Assembly: GCA_946415705.1 (NCBI GenBank) | Contig: CAMKTN010000008.1 | Location: 1 to 64,000 of the forward strand | DNA: 64,000 nucleotides | Origin: an uncultured Prevotellaceae bacterium | GTDB taxonomy: Bacteria > Bacteroidota > Bacteroidia > Bacteroidales > Bacteroidaceae | Direction: 5' to 3' | The notes under the pieces: generated by a model | Told to the model about the DNA's origin: nothing | The model's input: only the letters and a program-made list of their open reading frames with translations | The model's database searches: none | Shown here: positions 16,875-26,695 of the stretch, piece after piece | Position numbering within the stretch: the first letter of the stretch is position 1 | Layout of the letters: every line of letters starts with the position of its first letter | Made by a program: the position numbers and the translations under genes

Positions 16875-17327
16875 TTAGTTCGCTTGCTTGTCGATGTCTA
16901 TCTTGCGCAGGAAGAATTTCACCTTGGCGCAGAGCTCGTCGTAGCGCTGGTCCATGGCCATCACGAGGCGCTGCTGCTCGTAATAGGCATCGTTGGTCTT
17001 GCCGTTGAGGCGCGGCGGCATCTGATGGAAGGCGTCGCGGGCGGCGTTCAGCTGCGGCTCGTAGGCCGCCACGCTGTCACGGGCCTCCAAAAGCTCCACG
17101 CTGTCCAGCGTGAGGATGGCGGCACGGCGCACCTCCAGCGCCTGGGGATAACGCTGGCGCAGACTCAGAATGGTGTCGCGAGCGGCGCTATAGTCTTTCT
17201 GTTCCAATAATGTGCGGGCCTCCGACAGCATGGCAGCTGCAGGGGCATCGGCAGGTTCGTCCTTTGCCGTGCAGGAGAACATCGCAGCCACGGCCAAGAG
17301 AAGATATAAACGTGCATTCTTTTTCAT
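16875..17327 (-). CDS. Small lipoprotein, function unknown (TPR/coiled-coil-like)
   Basis: MKKNARLYLLLAVAAMFSCTAKDEPADA lipobox; helical EARTLLEQKDYSAARDTILSLRQRYP. Confidence 0.7.
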   Translation of the reverse strand: MKKNARLYLLLAVAAMFSCTAKDEPADAPAAAMLSEARTLLEQKDYSAARDTILSLRQRYPQALEVRRAAILTLDSVELLEARDSVAAYEPQLNAARDAFHQMPPRLNGKTNDAYYEQQRLVMAMDQRYDELCAKVKFFLRKIDIDKQAN

Positions 17328-17335
17328 AGCAACTG

Positions 17336-17343
17336 CAAAAGTA
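17336..17343 (-). promoter_or_regulatory. -7 motif TACTTTTG upstream of the lipoprotein gene
   Basis: CAAAAGTA on the plus strand. Confidence 0.5.
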
Positions 17344-17397
17344 AGCCTTTTCTTCAAAAAAACAATCATTCAGACCTGCTGGCTCAACCTTTTTTAT

Positions 17398-17405
17398 TAC
17401 TTTTG
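17398..17405 (+). promoter_or_regulatory. -7 motif TACTTTTG upstream of cca
   Basis: TAnnTTTG about 50 bp upstream of the ATG. Confidence 0.5.
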
Positions 17406-17454
17406 CCGCTGTTTTAACAACCTTCAACTCTACAAAGGCCCTTTTTTAGCACAC

Positions 17455-18906
17455 ATGAGACATCTCGACCGCGAACAACTCGCTACCATACTGGACCGTC
17501 CCGTTTTCCATACCATCGGCCAAGTTGCCGATGAAATGGGTGTGGAGTGTTATGTCGTGGGCGGTTATGTGCGCGACCTGTTCCTGGAGCGCCCGTCGAA
17601 AGATATCGACGTCGTGTGTGTGGGCAGCGGTATCGAGCTGGCCAAGGCCGTGGCGAAGCGACTGGGCAAGGGCGCTCACGTGAGCATCTTCAAGAACTTC
17701 GGCACGGCACAGGTGAAGAGCGGGCATATGGAATTAGAGTTCGTCGGCGCACGCCGCGAGAGCTATAGCCACGATTCGCGTAAGCCCATCGTGGAGGACG
17801 GCACGCTGGAGGATGATCAGCAGCGCCGCGATTTCACCATCAACGCGATGGCCATCTGCCTGAATACGGAGCGCTTCGGCGAGCTCGTGGATCCCTTCGA
17901 TGGCGTCTGGGACCTCGAGGACCGCATCATCGCCACACCTCTGGACCCCGATATTACGTTCTCCGATGATCCACTCCGAATGATGCGTTGCATCCGTTTT
18001 GCCACGCAGCTGAACTTCGAGATAGAGCCTGAGACCTTCGAGGCCTTGGAGCGCAACCGCGAACGCATAAAGATTATCTCCGGCGAGCGTATCATTGAGG
18101 AGCTGCAGAAAATCATGGCCTCCGACAGCCCTGCCCGCGGCTTCGAGCTGCTCTTCCAGTGCGGCTTGCTGGAACTTATCTTCCCTGAGCTCTATGCCCT
18201 CCACGGTGTGGAAACCGTGAATGGCCGTGCCCACAAGGACAACCTATGGCACACGCTGGAGGTGTTGACAAATGTGGTTCGTTCTCTCCGCGCTGACAGC
18301 ACGGAGAGAACGGACAACGGGCTCTGGCTCCGCTGGGCTGCCCTCCTGCATGACATCGGTAAGCCCAAGTCCAAGCGCTGGGATGCGCAGCTGGGGTGGA
18401 CGTTCCATAACCATAATTATATAGGTGAGAAGATGGTGCCGCAGATCTTCCGACGCCTGAAGCTGCCGTTGGACGAACGAATGAAATACGTGCAGAAGCT
18501 CGTGTCGCTTCACATGCGCCCCATCGCTATCGCCGACGACGAGGTTACGGACAGCGCCGTGCGCCGTCTGCTCTTCGAGGCGGGCGATGACATCGACGAC
18601 CTGATGCTGTTGTGCGAGGCCGACATCACCAGCAAGAACGAGCAGCGTAAGCAGCGCTTCCTGGACAACTTCAAGCTCGTGCGCCAGAAGCTCGTGGACT
18701 TGGAGGAGCGAGACCGCATCCGTAACTTCCAGCCACCCGTCAGCGGCGAGGAAATCATGGAACGCTTCCATCTGCAGCCCTGCCGCGAAGTAGGCGTGCT
18801 AAAGTCTGCCGTGAAGGACGCCATCCTCGACGGCGTCATCCCCAACGAACACGATGCCGCCCTTGCCTTCGTCATCGAGAAGGCGAAGAAGATGGGACTC
18901 GCTTAG
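17455..18906 (+). CDS. cca: CCA tRNA nucleotidyltransferase / poly(A) polymerase with HD domain
   Basis: CYVVGGYVRDLFLERPSKDIDVVC; RRDFTINAMAI; LLHDIGKP HD motif; start set at 17455. Confidence 0.95.
   Translation: MRHLDREQLATILDRPVFHTIGQVADEMGVECYVVGGYVRDLFLERPSKDIDVVCVGSGIELAKAVAKRLGKGAHVSIFKNFGTAQVKSGHMELEFVGARRESYSHDSRKPIVEDGTLEDDQQRRDFTINAMAICLNTERFGELVDPFDGVWDLEDRIIATPLDPDITFSDDPLRMMRCIRFATQLNFEIEPETFEALERNRERIKIISGERIIEELQKIMASDSPARGFELLFQCGLLELIFPELYALHGVETVNGRAHKDNLWHTLEVLTNVVRSLRADSTERTDNGLWLRWAALLHDIGKPKSKRWDAQLGWTFHNHNYIGEKMVPQIFRRLKLPLDERMKYVQKLVSLHMRPIAIADDEVTDSAVRRLLFEAGDDIDDLMLLCEADITSKNEQRKQRFLDNFKLVRQKLVDLEERDRIRNFQPPVSGEEIMERFHLQPCREVGVLKSAVKDAILDGVIPNEHDAALAFVIEKAKKMGLA
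18280..18312. repeat. Palindrome CGTTCTCTCCG-N11-CGGAGAGAACG inside cca
   Basis: 11-bp perfect arms; encodes RSLRADSTERTD. Confidence 0.8.
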
Positions 18907-18934
18907 TTCCCCTAAAAATCCAAGACAGACATTC

Positions 18935-21448
18935 TTAGAACGGATAGCCCACGGCGATGTGGAAGCCGAGGCTGTCCCAGAAGCGGCGCATATTGTAGTA
19001 GCCGCTGCGGCCCGTGTCATAAGGTGCATGGATGCCAACACCGATATCAAAGCGCAGGACGAGGAAGTCCAGGTCATAGCGCAAACCGACACCCGTGCCC
19101 AAGGCAACCTCCTTGAAGAAACGCTTGGCATCGATATCGCCGCCGGGGCGCGCCGGATCAGCTTTCATCAGCCATACATTGCCGGCATCCACGAACAAGG
19201 CACCGCCCAAGCCGCCAAAGATGGGGAAACGATACTCCACGTTGGCCTCGAACTTCAGGTTGCCGACCTGATCCACATAGCTCCACTTGCCATTGGAGGG
19301 GTGGTAGCTACCGGGACCTATGCTGCGGATGGCGAAGGCGCGAATGCTGTTGGCACCGCCGACGCTGAAGAGGTCGGCATAGGGGGCCATCGTGCTGTTA
19401 TGATAGCTCCAAACGGCTCCCGCGAATGCGCGCACGGCGATACAGCTCTTGGGAGTGAGGGGGAAAGTCTCGCGCCACTCTCCCGTGAGCTTGAGGAACT
19501 GTGCGAAGGGCACGCCCAGCAGGTGCTTGTCGCGTTCCTTGATGGCACGCCCGGCCAGCGCATAGATACCGTTGATGATATGGCCGGCCTCCTTGGCGCC
19601 CAGGAAGATGGTGCGTTGGTGGCCGTTGCGCCAACGGCGCGTGTAGGAGACGTTGTACCCGATGGACGGCACCAGTTGGTCACGCATGGAGACATAGATG
19701 GCCTGGTTGGCGTCCATGATGGAGTCGAAACGGGCCGACGTGTGGGAGAGCATCGTGTAATCCACACGCAGGGGTGTCAGCTCATGCTTCCAACGGCGCA
19801 CACGCTGGTAGGTGTAGGTCATTCGCACGCCGAAGTTAATCATCCTGAAGTAGCCGGCACGGTTCATCCACGTGACATCTACCTTGTAGTTCGTGGAAGC
19901 CTCGGCGCGGCGGTTAAGCTTGCGGGTAAGCCCGAAGAATTGCAGACGCGGATAGGTCAGCGTCAGCGAGCTTCCCAACTCGAAGGAGTTCAGGAAGCCG
20001 CGGCTCTCATCGGATTCCACGACGGTGGCACCCGTCTGCCACTCATAGCTGCCATAGACCTTGAAGTGGAGACTCTCGGCCCCGCGGAAGGCGTTGCGCT
20101 TGGTCATGCCCCAGGCCACACCCGGCCCGAGCAGGCCGTTGCTCTTATTCGTCACCTTGGCCTCGAACTCGCTGTCCCACGGTTTATCGAGGATGGCGAA
20201 GATGTTCACATCGAGCGTGTCGCAGGTGGCGCTGGTATCACGGGCCGCATAGTTCATCTGGACATTGGAGAATACGCCCATGCCCGAAATCTTGTTCTGG
20301 ATGAGCTCGTGCAGGCGCTGGCGGTAGATGGAGCCGCGCTCATAATAGAGGTTATGAACGATGGCCCCGAGTCGGATGGGCGGTTTCTTCGAACCCTCCT
20401 CGCTCGCCCAGCGATAGGTGAAATTGCGGCCACGGATGCTGTCCGTAATCTGGCGTGTGCCATAGGGCAGCACGGTGACTGTCGTGCGACCCATATAGAA
20501 GCAGTTCTTGGCTTGCTCCGGCATATCGGGCTTCGGACGGACCTGCAGGTGTACGGTGTAAGGTGTCTGCAGCGTGTCGGCACGGAAGGTGATGTATTCG
20601 GGACGATAGTAATAGAAGCCGTTGTTGCGGAAGAGGTCGCTGAGGCGTTTGCGTTCGGCATCCAGGTTGACCACGCTGAAGGCATCGCCCGTGTGTAGGT
20701 TGGAGCTCCGCATCGTTCGCCGCACGATGCTGTCGGTGAGGCCTGTGAAGCGCTGGTATTCTATCGTCCCCAATGTGAACAGCGGGCCGGGATAGACGGA
20801 ATAGGCGACCTTCGCCTTCAGCGAGTCGCGCGGATCGGTTTGCACCTCGTAGCCGGCCGAGCCGTGGAAGAAGCCGTAGTTGCGCAGTGTCTGTCGCGCC
20901 ACCTGTACGCGCAGCTGTGGATTCGCCATGCTGATGGTTCGCGGCTGGGAGCCGATGGTGTTTAGCATCCAGCGCCCGAAGCGGCTCTCGGAGTCGGCAT
21001 AGGCGTTAAAGACCCACAAGCCGATGGGCAGCGGCCAGCGCCGCTTGGAGCTGCCGAAGATGGCGTTGTTGGGAGCATAGGCCAAGGCTGCATTCACTTC
21101 CGTCTTGGCCGTGGCGGTGGCCTCCGTGAGCACCTTTGAGGCCTGCTGCAGGGAGTCGCGCTGCTCGGGGCTCAGGTCTTTGTTCTGCTTGAGCATCGCC
21201 TGCAGGTCCTGTGGCTGGGCATTGCCGCGCAACAGATCCGACACCGTGTTGTAGGCCTTGCCTACGGCGGTGATGACACCCGTGCTGTCCGCCTTTGCCG
21301 TCTTCTTGCCACCCGCCTTATGGCCGTAGGCAATCTCCGAGATTCCAGTGTAAAGCTGCTCGCCCTCCGGCAGATGCTCGGTGGTGGAGCAAGAATGGAT
21401 GAAAATTGATAGCGTGAAAAGTGAAAAATACAAGGCACACCTCCTCAT
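18935..21448 (-). CDS. tamL: TamL-type lipoprotein, BamA/TamA-family outer-membrane barrel
   Basis: MRRCALYFSLFTLSIFIHSCSTTEHLPEGEQLYTG lipobox; POTRA region; C-terminal barrel ending GFHIAVGYPF; precedes/overlaps tamB. ORF is open to 21520. Confidence 0.85.
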   Translation of the reverse strand: MRRCALYFSLFTLSIFIHSCSTTEHLPEGEQLYTGISEIAYGHKAGGKKTAKADSTGVITAVGKAYNTVSDLLRGNAQPQDLQAMLKQNKDLSPEQRDSLQQASKVLTEATATAKTEVNAALAYAPNNAIFGSSKRRWPLPIGLWVFNAYADSESRFGRWMLNTIGSQPRTISMANPQLRVQVARQTLRNYGFFHGSAGYEVQTDPRDSLKAKVAYSVYPGPLFTLGTIEYQRFTGLTDSIVRRTMRSSNLHTGDAFSVVNLDAERKRLSDLFRNNGFYYYRPEYITFRADTLQTPYTVHLQVRPKPDMPEQAKNCFYMGRTTVTVLPYGTRQITDSIRGRNFTYRWASEEGSKKPPIRLGAIVHNLYYERGSIYRQRLHELIQNKISGMGVFSNVQMNYAARDTSATCDTLDVNIFAILDKPWDSEFEAKVTNKSNGLLGPGVAWGMTKRNAFRGAESLHFKVYGSYEWQTGATVVESDESRGFLNSFELGSSLTLTYPRLQFFGLTRKLNRRAEASTNYKVDVTWMNRAGYFRMINFGVRMTYTYQRVRRWKHELTPLRVDYTMLSHTSARFDSIMDANQAIYVSMRDQLVPSIGYNVSYTRRWRNGHQRTIFLGAKEAGHIINGIYALAGRAIKERDKHLLGVPFAQFLKLTGEWRETFPLTPKSCIAVRAFAGAVWSYHNSTMAPYADLFSVGGANSIRAFAIRSIGPGSYHPSNGKWSYVDQVGNLKFEANVEYRFPIFGGLGGALFVDAGNVWLMKADPARPGGDIDAKRFFKEVALGTGVGLRYDLDFLVLRFDIGVGIHAPYDTGRSGYYNMRRFWDSLGFHIAVGYPF

Positions 21449-21509
21449 GCCCCTTTGGAGGGGGAGAGTGCTCACCTTTGGCATGAGCGATAAGATATGA
21501 AGGTAACTC

Positions 21510-24500
21510 TTATTTTTCATTTTTCAATCTTTCATTTTTCACTTCCTTCACTTCTTCACTCTTTCTCTTGAACAGGAACAGCTCGCCCAGGCGCTGGGTC
21601 TTGCGGCGCAGGACGAGGCCGGCACCCATCTCCGTGACCTCGCCATCGAGGATCGATTCATAGTTCTTATTGTAGAACAAATTGACATAGCGCGTAGCCC
21701 CTGCATCCAAGCGGTATTCGACGCTGACATTGTCAATGATGCTCTCGCCCGTATTCACGGCATTCTCGCCCGTACTGACCTTACCACCCACGATGACGCT
21801 GATGCGGTTGCCCCAGAAGCGCTTGGCGAAGCGGAAACTGTAGTCGGTCGTCGTGCCGCCCGTGGAACTCGTACCCTGCTCAACACCCATGCTCAGGTCG
21901 ATGCTCTTCAGGGCCTTACCCGTGATATTGGAAATCTGGCTTTGCAGGAAGGCGTTCAGCGCGTTCTGCCCCGTCACACCGCCACTCGTGGCGGCGCCGG
22001 CATCGTTGACATACATGCCCGTGGCCAGCATCGTCACAGCCAGACGGCCGCGCTGCTCGGTGCTCATGGTGCTCAGGTCGTGCTGTATCGTCATATCTTC
22101 GGGAGCCTCCAGCGTGAACTCTAAGCCCATGTTCTGCAGCGTCTGCGTGACGTTCAGGCCTACCTCGAAGTTCACGCTGCGTGGCTGGTTGTTCTCGGTC
22201 ACCGTCGTACGCATGCGCTCCGTGGCCGCGAGGTTCAGCGTGGGATTCGTTAGCGGCCCGTGGAACTCGGCATAGCTGCCGCTCTTGATGGTGAACTCCT
22301 TCAGCGGGATGACCATCATTGTGTATTTCAGCGTGCCGCTGTTGATGGTATAGCGGCCGTTCATCTGCAGCTCCTTCTCGGGCGAATAGGTCATCATGAG
22401 CGTACCGCCGCCCTCCAGATCGACATAGCTGGAGCCATCGTTGCTCAGCAGGCAGTGCACCTGCGTGATGTCCTCGATTTCGATGCTCATGGTGACATTC
22501 ATGTGCTTGGGCTTGCGTGCCTCCACCTTTTCCACTGTCAAGGTGTCCGTGAAATCCACGAACTCCACCAGCTCCGCCAGCTGGTCGTCGGCCGTGAGTG
22601 GCGAGTCGGTGAGCAGGTAGGTCACATCGGTCTTGCCCAGCACCTTCAGCTGCCCGAAGATGCGCAGGTTGTCCAGCGTGCCTTTCACGAAGGAGTTGAA
22701 ATCGACATACACCTTGCCGTAGGCCTTGGACAACGGCGTCTTCTTGGCGTTGATGAGCTCGAAGTCGGTGGCCTTCATGGTGGCATCCAGCGCAATCTTG
22801 TCGAGGTCGGCGAAGTTGATGGTGCCGTCCATCGTGAACGGGTTCTTACCCGTGGAGTAGATGGTAATGCGGTCCAGGTTGAGCTGGCTGTTGTGGACGA
22901 CCAACGTGTCGTCAGCCACGCGCAGTCGCAGGTTATAGGGGGCTGACACGATCTTAAGCCCCGACGTCATCAGACTGCCATCCACCTGGGGCTTCGAACT
23001 GCTGCCTCCCACATGGATATCGCCCAGCGCTACGCCCTCCAGCCGTGCCACCTCGTCGGGCAGAAAACCATTGGCCAACGAGAACGGCAACCTATCCAGC
23101 TGCACATCAATATCTAAATAATCCTTCGTCCCCTTGGCTGCTTCTCCTGCCTCCGTTCCCTCGGCATCAGCCGAGGGTTTATATGTCCCCGTGAACGCCG
23201 CCACCGGCATCCCCATGTGCAGCAAACTGCCATCCACGAAGTGGCTGCCGTCGCTATTGGGCAGATATACCGCCTGCAGGCCGATAGCCCCCAGCGACAC
23301 GCCCTCATAGTGCAGGTCATCGACCTCCATATCTGTAGAGACATTCAGGTGCTCATCTAGTATTAGGTGAGCGTCGCCATGCAGGTAACCGCCCAGCTTG
23401 GGCAGATAGGGCATCACGCTCGACAGCTCGCCGAGGTTCAGGTGGTTGATGCTCACGGACAGGTCCTGCAACGCCTCGGCATTGGGCGTGGAATATATCT
23501 TCAGGCCCGTGCCGTCGTCGGCGATGAGATCCACATTGGCATCGACATGGTTTTTCTTGGTGAGCTGTATATAGTTGTCGGCGTTGATGTGTATGGTGCG
23601 ATAGGCGATGACGGGATCCAGCGGGCTGAGATGCACCTGCAATGTGTCGGCCGTAATCTTCGCCTGCAAGCCCAGGTCCACGCCCTTTTGTCCGTGGTTG
23701 TCGAAGTACTGAAGCTGTGCGCCTGCCGTGCCGTCGCGCATGAGCTGGGCATTCAGGCGGGCATCGAAGGTCACCTGAGGGTTCTGGCGGTTGTTGCGGA
23801 CATGGGCGTCCATGCGCACGCTGGTGCTGTCCTGGTAGATATGTGCCCGAATAGTGTCCAGCACCACGGCACCCGTGTTGAGGCTATAGATATGTCCGCC
23901 GCCGTTGATGCCGATGAGCGGATCCAAGTTGATGCCGAAGCGTAGGTCTGAGAAATCGTAGCCCATCGCCGCCATGATATCGTGCAGCGGGTTGTGCTGC
24001 CCCGACGAGAGCCGAAAATCAACCTGCGGCAGGCGGCGCGACAACGCATCCTCATCGATATGGCGTTCCGCCAGCTGACGGTTCAGCTCATCGGTGAAAT
24101 GGCCCAATTGTCCCAGCAAGCGGTCGTAGCCCGTATGCCCTCGCATGCGCAGGCTCAGGTCGCCGCTGCTCACGAAGGCGTAGGTGGTGTCGGGTTCCAG
24201 CAGCGCCTCCAGCGTCACGTCTTCAGGACGGAAGATCGAGTCCAGCGGCATGAGGATGATATCGTTAATATTGCCGCTTAGGCTGTGGTGACGCTTAAGG
24301 TCCGTCGTGCCATCGATATGCGCGCACATCGACATCTTGAACGGGTGATCCACAAGGCCCAACGCCTGCAGGTCCGCATGGCTCAGGTCCAGGGAGAAGG
24401 TGAGGTCTGTATTTTTCGCCAGCAGCGCATCCACATCGGCCTGCAGCGCCAGGTACGGGTTGTTCGTGATGAGGCGTGCATGACCGCGCCCACGAGCCAG

Positions 24501-25925
24501 CTGCGCCTGTAGCGTGCTGCCGCTGAGGTCATAGCGGTCGTAGGTCAGCTGTGTGCAGCGCACATCGGCGTCCAGTCGCGCCGACGGCCGCAGGAGGTCG
24601 GTCCCCGTGCCGCGCACGGTGGCGGTAGCCGTCAGCGGTCCCAAAGGCAGCGACGGCAGGAAATGGCGCAGCTGCAGGCGTGTGGTCTTCACGTCGGCCG
24701 CATAGCGCAGGGGCTTGCTCACATCGATGTCACCCTTGAGGGCCACGAGGCCATGACCCTCGCTGAGCAACGCATTCGCGGAGTAGCGCGTGCCGGTAGC
24801 CCGGGCCGTGCCGTTGAGTTGCATGGGCGGCATCTGAATGCCGTCCAGTGCGCCGCCGGCAAGACCGCGCACCCAATTGATATTCTTGGTTTGCAGGTTG
24901 AAATCCACCGCTCCAGCCATGGCCGTCGAATCCAGCAGATGGCCGACATTGCCACGCGCTTCCAGCGAGAAGCTGCCCGGTAGCGTGGCCTCCACACGCG
25001 TGAGCGACAGGCTGTCGATATTGCCCGCTGCCGCGAGGTTCATGCGCAACGGCACATCGGGGTAGGCCTTCGCAAAGTTCTTCGGCAGCATCTCGCCGCC
25101 CAGTTCCAGCAAGTCGTTCTTCGTGAAGCTCAATCCCACGCCGCCCTCGAAATGTCCGCCTGCACCGGGCGTGAAGGCGTTGAAGTCCATGTCCGTCCAG
25201 GCATCTATGTGTGACTGCGGCGTCAGCAGCTGCGCCTGCGGCACGTGCAGATGCTCGCGTTCCAAATCCACGATGATGCTATCGGCTTGCAAGCCCAGCG
25301 AGTCCATGTCCAGCAGCACCGTCATCGATGCCACGGAGTCGCGATGCTCCCGCAGCAGGCGCACATGCACATCGCTCAGCGTGGCCTGCCCGATGGCAAA
25401 TACCCAGCCCAGCGGCTCGCTCTTCGTGGTATCTACCACCGTTGTGTCCAGCAGCGCCACCTCCACGTCAGCCCCGTGGGCCGCCAGGTCAGCGACCGCC
25501 ACGCGTTGCGCCGTCAAGTCGATGTCATCGTTGAGGCGCAGCTGGCGCAGGCGACCACGCACTATCGTCGTCGTCACCAGATCCTTCGTGTCCAGCTGTA
25601 CATCGTCTAACTGCAATGCCTCCACTCGCACCCGCTTGTGCCGGACCTCGCACATATCAAGGTCCACCACCACACGCCTGGCTGCCACCAGCGTATCACC
25701 CATACTGTCTGCCACACTCACGCCGCGCACATCCAAGTCCAGCAGCCATGTCAGCCGCAGGCGCTCCACAGAAATCCGCATCCCCGTCTGCTCGGACGCG
25801 TACGTCGCCACCTTCTGCACAGCATAGTCCTGCACGGGCGGAAGATACACGAGCACAATCAGCAGCGCCACCACCACAAACGGCAGTGCCACCGCCACGG
25901 CCAGCCACTTGAAGAATCGCTTCAT
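21510..25925 (-). CDS. tamB: TamB-like translocation/assembly module (DUF490)
   Basis: N-terminal TM anchor, long beta-helical AsmA-like repeats, C-terminal DUF490 region (GGTLMMTYSPEKELQMNGRYTINSGTLKYT...). Confidence 0.88.
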   Translation of the reverse strand: MKRFFKWLAVAVALPFVVVALLIVLVYLPPVQDYAVQKVATYASEQTGMRISVERLRLTWLLDLDVRGVSVADSMGDTLVAARRVVVDLDMCEVRHKRVRVEALQLDDVQLDTKDLVTTTIVRGRLRQLRLNDDIDLTAQRVAVADLAAHGADVEVALLDTTVVDTTKSEPLGWVFAIGQATLSDVHVRLLREHRDSVASMTVLLDMDSLGLQADSIIVDLEREHLHVPQAQLLTPQSHIDAWTDMDFNAFTPGAGGHFEGGVGLSFTKNDLLELGGEMLPKNFAKAYPDVPLRMNLAAAGNIDSLSLTRVEATLPGSFSLEARGNVGHLLDSTAMAGAVDFNLQTKNINWVRGLAGGALDGIQMPPMQLNGTARATGTRYSANALLSEGHGLVALKGDIDVSKPLRYAADVKTTRLQLRHFLPSLPLGPLTATATVRGTGTDLLRPSARLDADVRCTQLTYDRYDLSGSTLQAQLARGRGHARLITNNPYLALQADVDALLAKNTDLTFSLDLSHADLQALGLVDHPFKMSMCAHIDGTTDLKRHHSLSGNINDIILMPLDSIFRPEDVTLEALLEPDTTYAFVSSGDLSLRMRGHTGYDRLLGQLGHFTDELNRQLAERHIDEDALSRRLPQVDFRLSSGQHNPLHDIMAAMGYDFSDLRFGINLDPLIGINGGGHIYSLNTGAVVLDTIRAHIYQDSTSVRMDAHVRNNRQNPQVTFDARLNAQLMRDGTAGAQLQYFDNHGQKGVDLGLQAKITADTLQVHLSPLDPVIAYRTIHINADNYIQLTKKNHVDANVDLIADDGTGLKIYSTPNAEALQDLSVSINHLNLGELSSVMPYLPKLGGYLHGDAHLILDEHLNVSTDMEVDDLHYEGVSLGAIGLQAVYLPNSDGSHFVDGSLLHMGMPVAAFTGTYKPSADAEGTEAGEAAKGTKDYLDIDVQLDRLPFSLANGFLPDEVARLEGVALGDIHVGGSSSKPQVDGSLMTSGLKIVSAPYNLRLRVADDTLVVHNSQLNLDRITIYSTGKNPFTMDGTINFADLDKIALDATMKATDFELINAKKTPLSKAYGKVYVDFNSFVKGTLDNLRIFGQLKVLGKTDVTYLLTDSPLTADDQLAELVEFVDFTDTLTVEKVEARKPKHMNVTMSIEIEDITQVHCLLSNDGSSYVDLEGGGTLMMTYSPEKELQMNGRYTINSGTLKYTMMVIPLKEFTIKSGSYAEFHGPLTNPTLNLAATERMRTTVTENNQPRSVNFEVGLNVTQTLQNMGLEFTLEAPEDMTIQHDLSTMSTEQRGRLAVTMLATGMYVNDAGAATSGGVTGQNALNAFLQSQISNITGKALKSIDLSMGVEQGTSSTGGTTTDYSFRFAKRFWGNRISVIVGGKVSTGENAVNTGESIIDNVSVEYRLDAGATRYVNLFYNKNYESILDGEVTEMGAGLVLRRKTQRLGELFLFKRKSEEVKEVKNERLKNEK
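23158..23177. repeat. Palindrome CCCTCGGC-ATCA-GCCGAGGG inside tamB
   Basis: 8-bp perfect arms; encodes PSADAEG. Confidence 0.8.
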
Positions 25926-25941
25926 TCTGTGAGCTTATACG

Positions 25942-26547
25942 TTAACGGATGAAGTTGGTGGAAACGCGGCGCTCCTGTTCGGGGCGGCCCTTCAGTTGCT
26001 TGATCATCCACGACATATTGCGGGCAAGGGTGCGCATGGTCTGCATACCCTCTTCATCCTGTGCCACCTGTCCGGGCGTTTGGCCATAGGCCATATTCCA
26101 ATATTGGGAGCTGACGACGGGCATGTTCAGGATGGTGAAGTACTTGTTCAGACGGTCGAAGGCGGCCGAGGCTCCACCGCGACGGCATACGACAACGCTG
26201 GCACCGGGCTTGTACTGGAGGTCGGGGCCCAAGGAGTAAAAGACGCGGTCGAGTAGGGCACAGAGGGAGCCGTTGGGGCCGCCATAATAGACGGGCGAAC
26301 CGATGATGAGGCCGTCGATGCCGTCCTTCACGCTACGCATCACCTGATAGTAGAGGTCGTCGTGGTACGTGCACCGTCCTGTGCGACCGCACCAACCGCA
26401 GGCGATGCAGCCCTGCACGGCTTTCTTGCCGAGATGGATGATTTCGGTATCGATACCTTCGGCGTTCAAAGTCTTGGCCACCTCGCTGAGGGCCGTGAAT
26501 GTATTCCCGTTCTCGCGGGGGCTTCCATTGATGAGTAAAACTTTCAT
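25942..26547 (-). CDS. Flavodoxin-fold NAD(P)H-dependent FMN reductase family protein
   Basis: MKVLLINGSPRENGNTFTAL; CIACGWCGRTGRC; GSPVYYGGPNG. Confidence 0.9.
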   Translation of the reverse strand: MKVLLINGSPRENGNTFTALSEVAKTLNAEGIDTEIIHLGKKAVQGCIACGWCGRTGRCTYHDDLYYQVMRSVKDGIDGLIIGSPVYYGGPNGSLCALLDRVFYSLGPDLQYKPGASVVVCRRGGASAAFDRLNKYFTILNMPVVSSQYWNMAYGQTPGQVAQDEEGMQTMRTLARNMSWMIKQLKGRPEQERRVSTNFIR

Positions 26548-26587
26548 TATCGTACGTGTTAATAAGGTCCATACGCGACTACGGGGA

Positions 26588-26595
26588 CAAAGGTA
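26588..26595 (-). promoter_or_regulatory. -7 motif TACCTTTG upstream of the flavodoxin-family gene
   Basis: CAAAGGTA on the plus strand. Confidence 0.5.
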
Positions 26596-26659
26596 GCACA
26601 TTTTTCAGTAAATCTTTAAGTTTTTTAGCATTTTGTTTGGTTCGTAAACAAGTTTTCAC

Positions 26660-26667
26660 TATCTTTG
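26660..26667 (+). promoter_or_regulatory. -7 motif TATCTTTG upstream of the gldB-like gene
   Basis: TAnnTTTG 29 bp upstream of the ATG. Confidence 0.5.
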
Positions 26668-26695
26668 TGCCGAATTTTAACAAAGATAAAGATTC

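Noticed and set aside
18854-20698. 614-aa ORF antisense to tamL
   Set aside because: Overlaps a clear BamA-family gene; no recognisable domain, low-complexity antisense translation.
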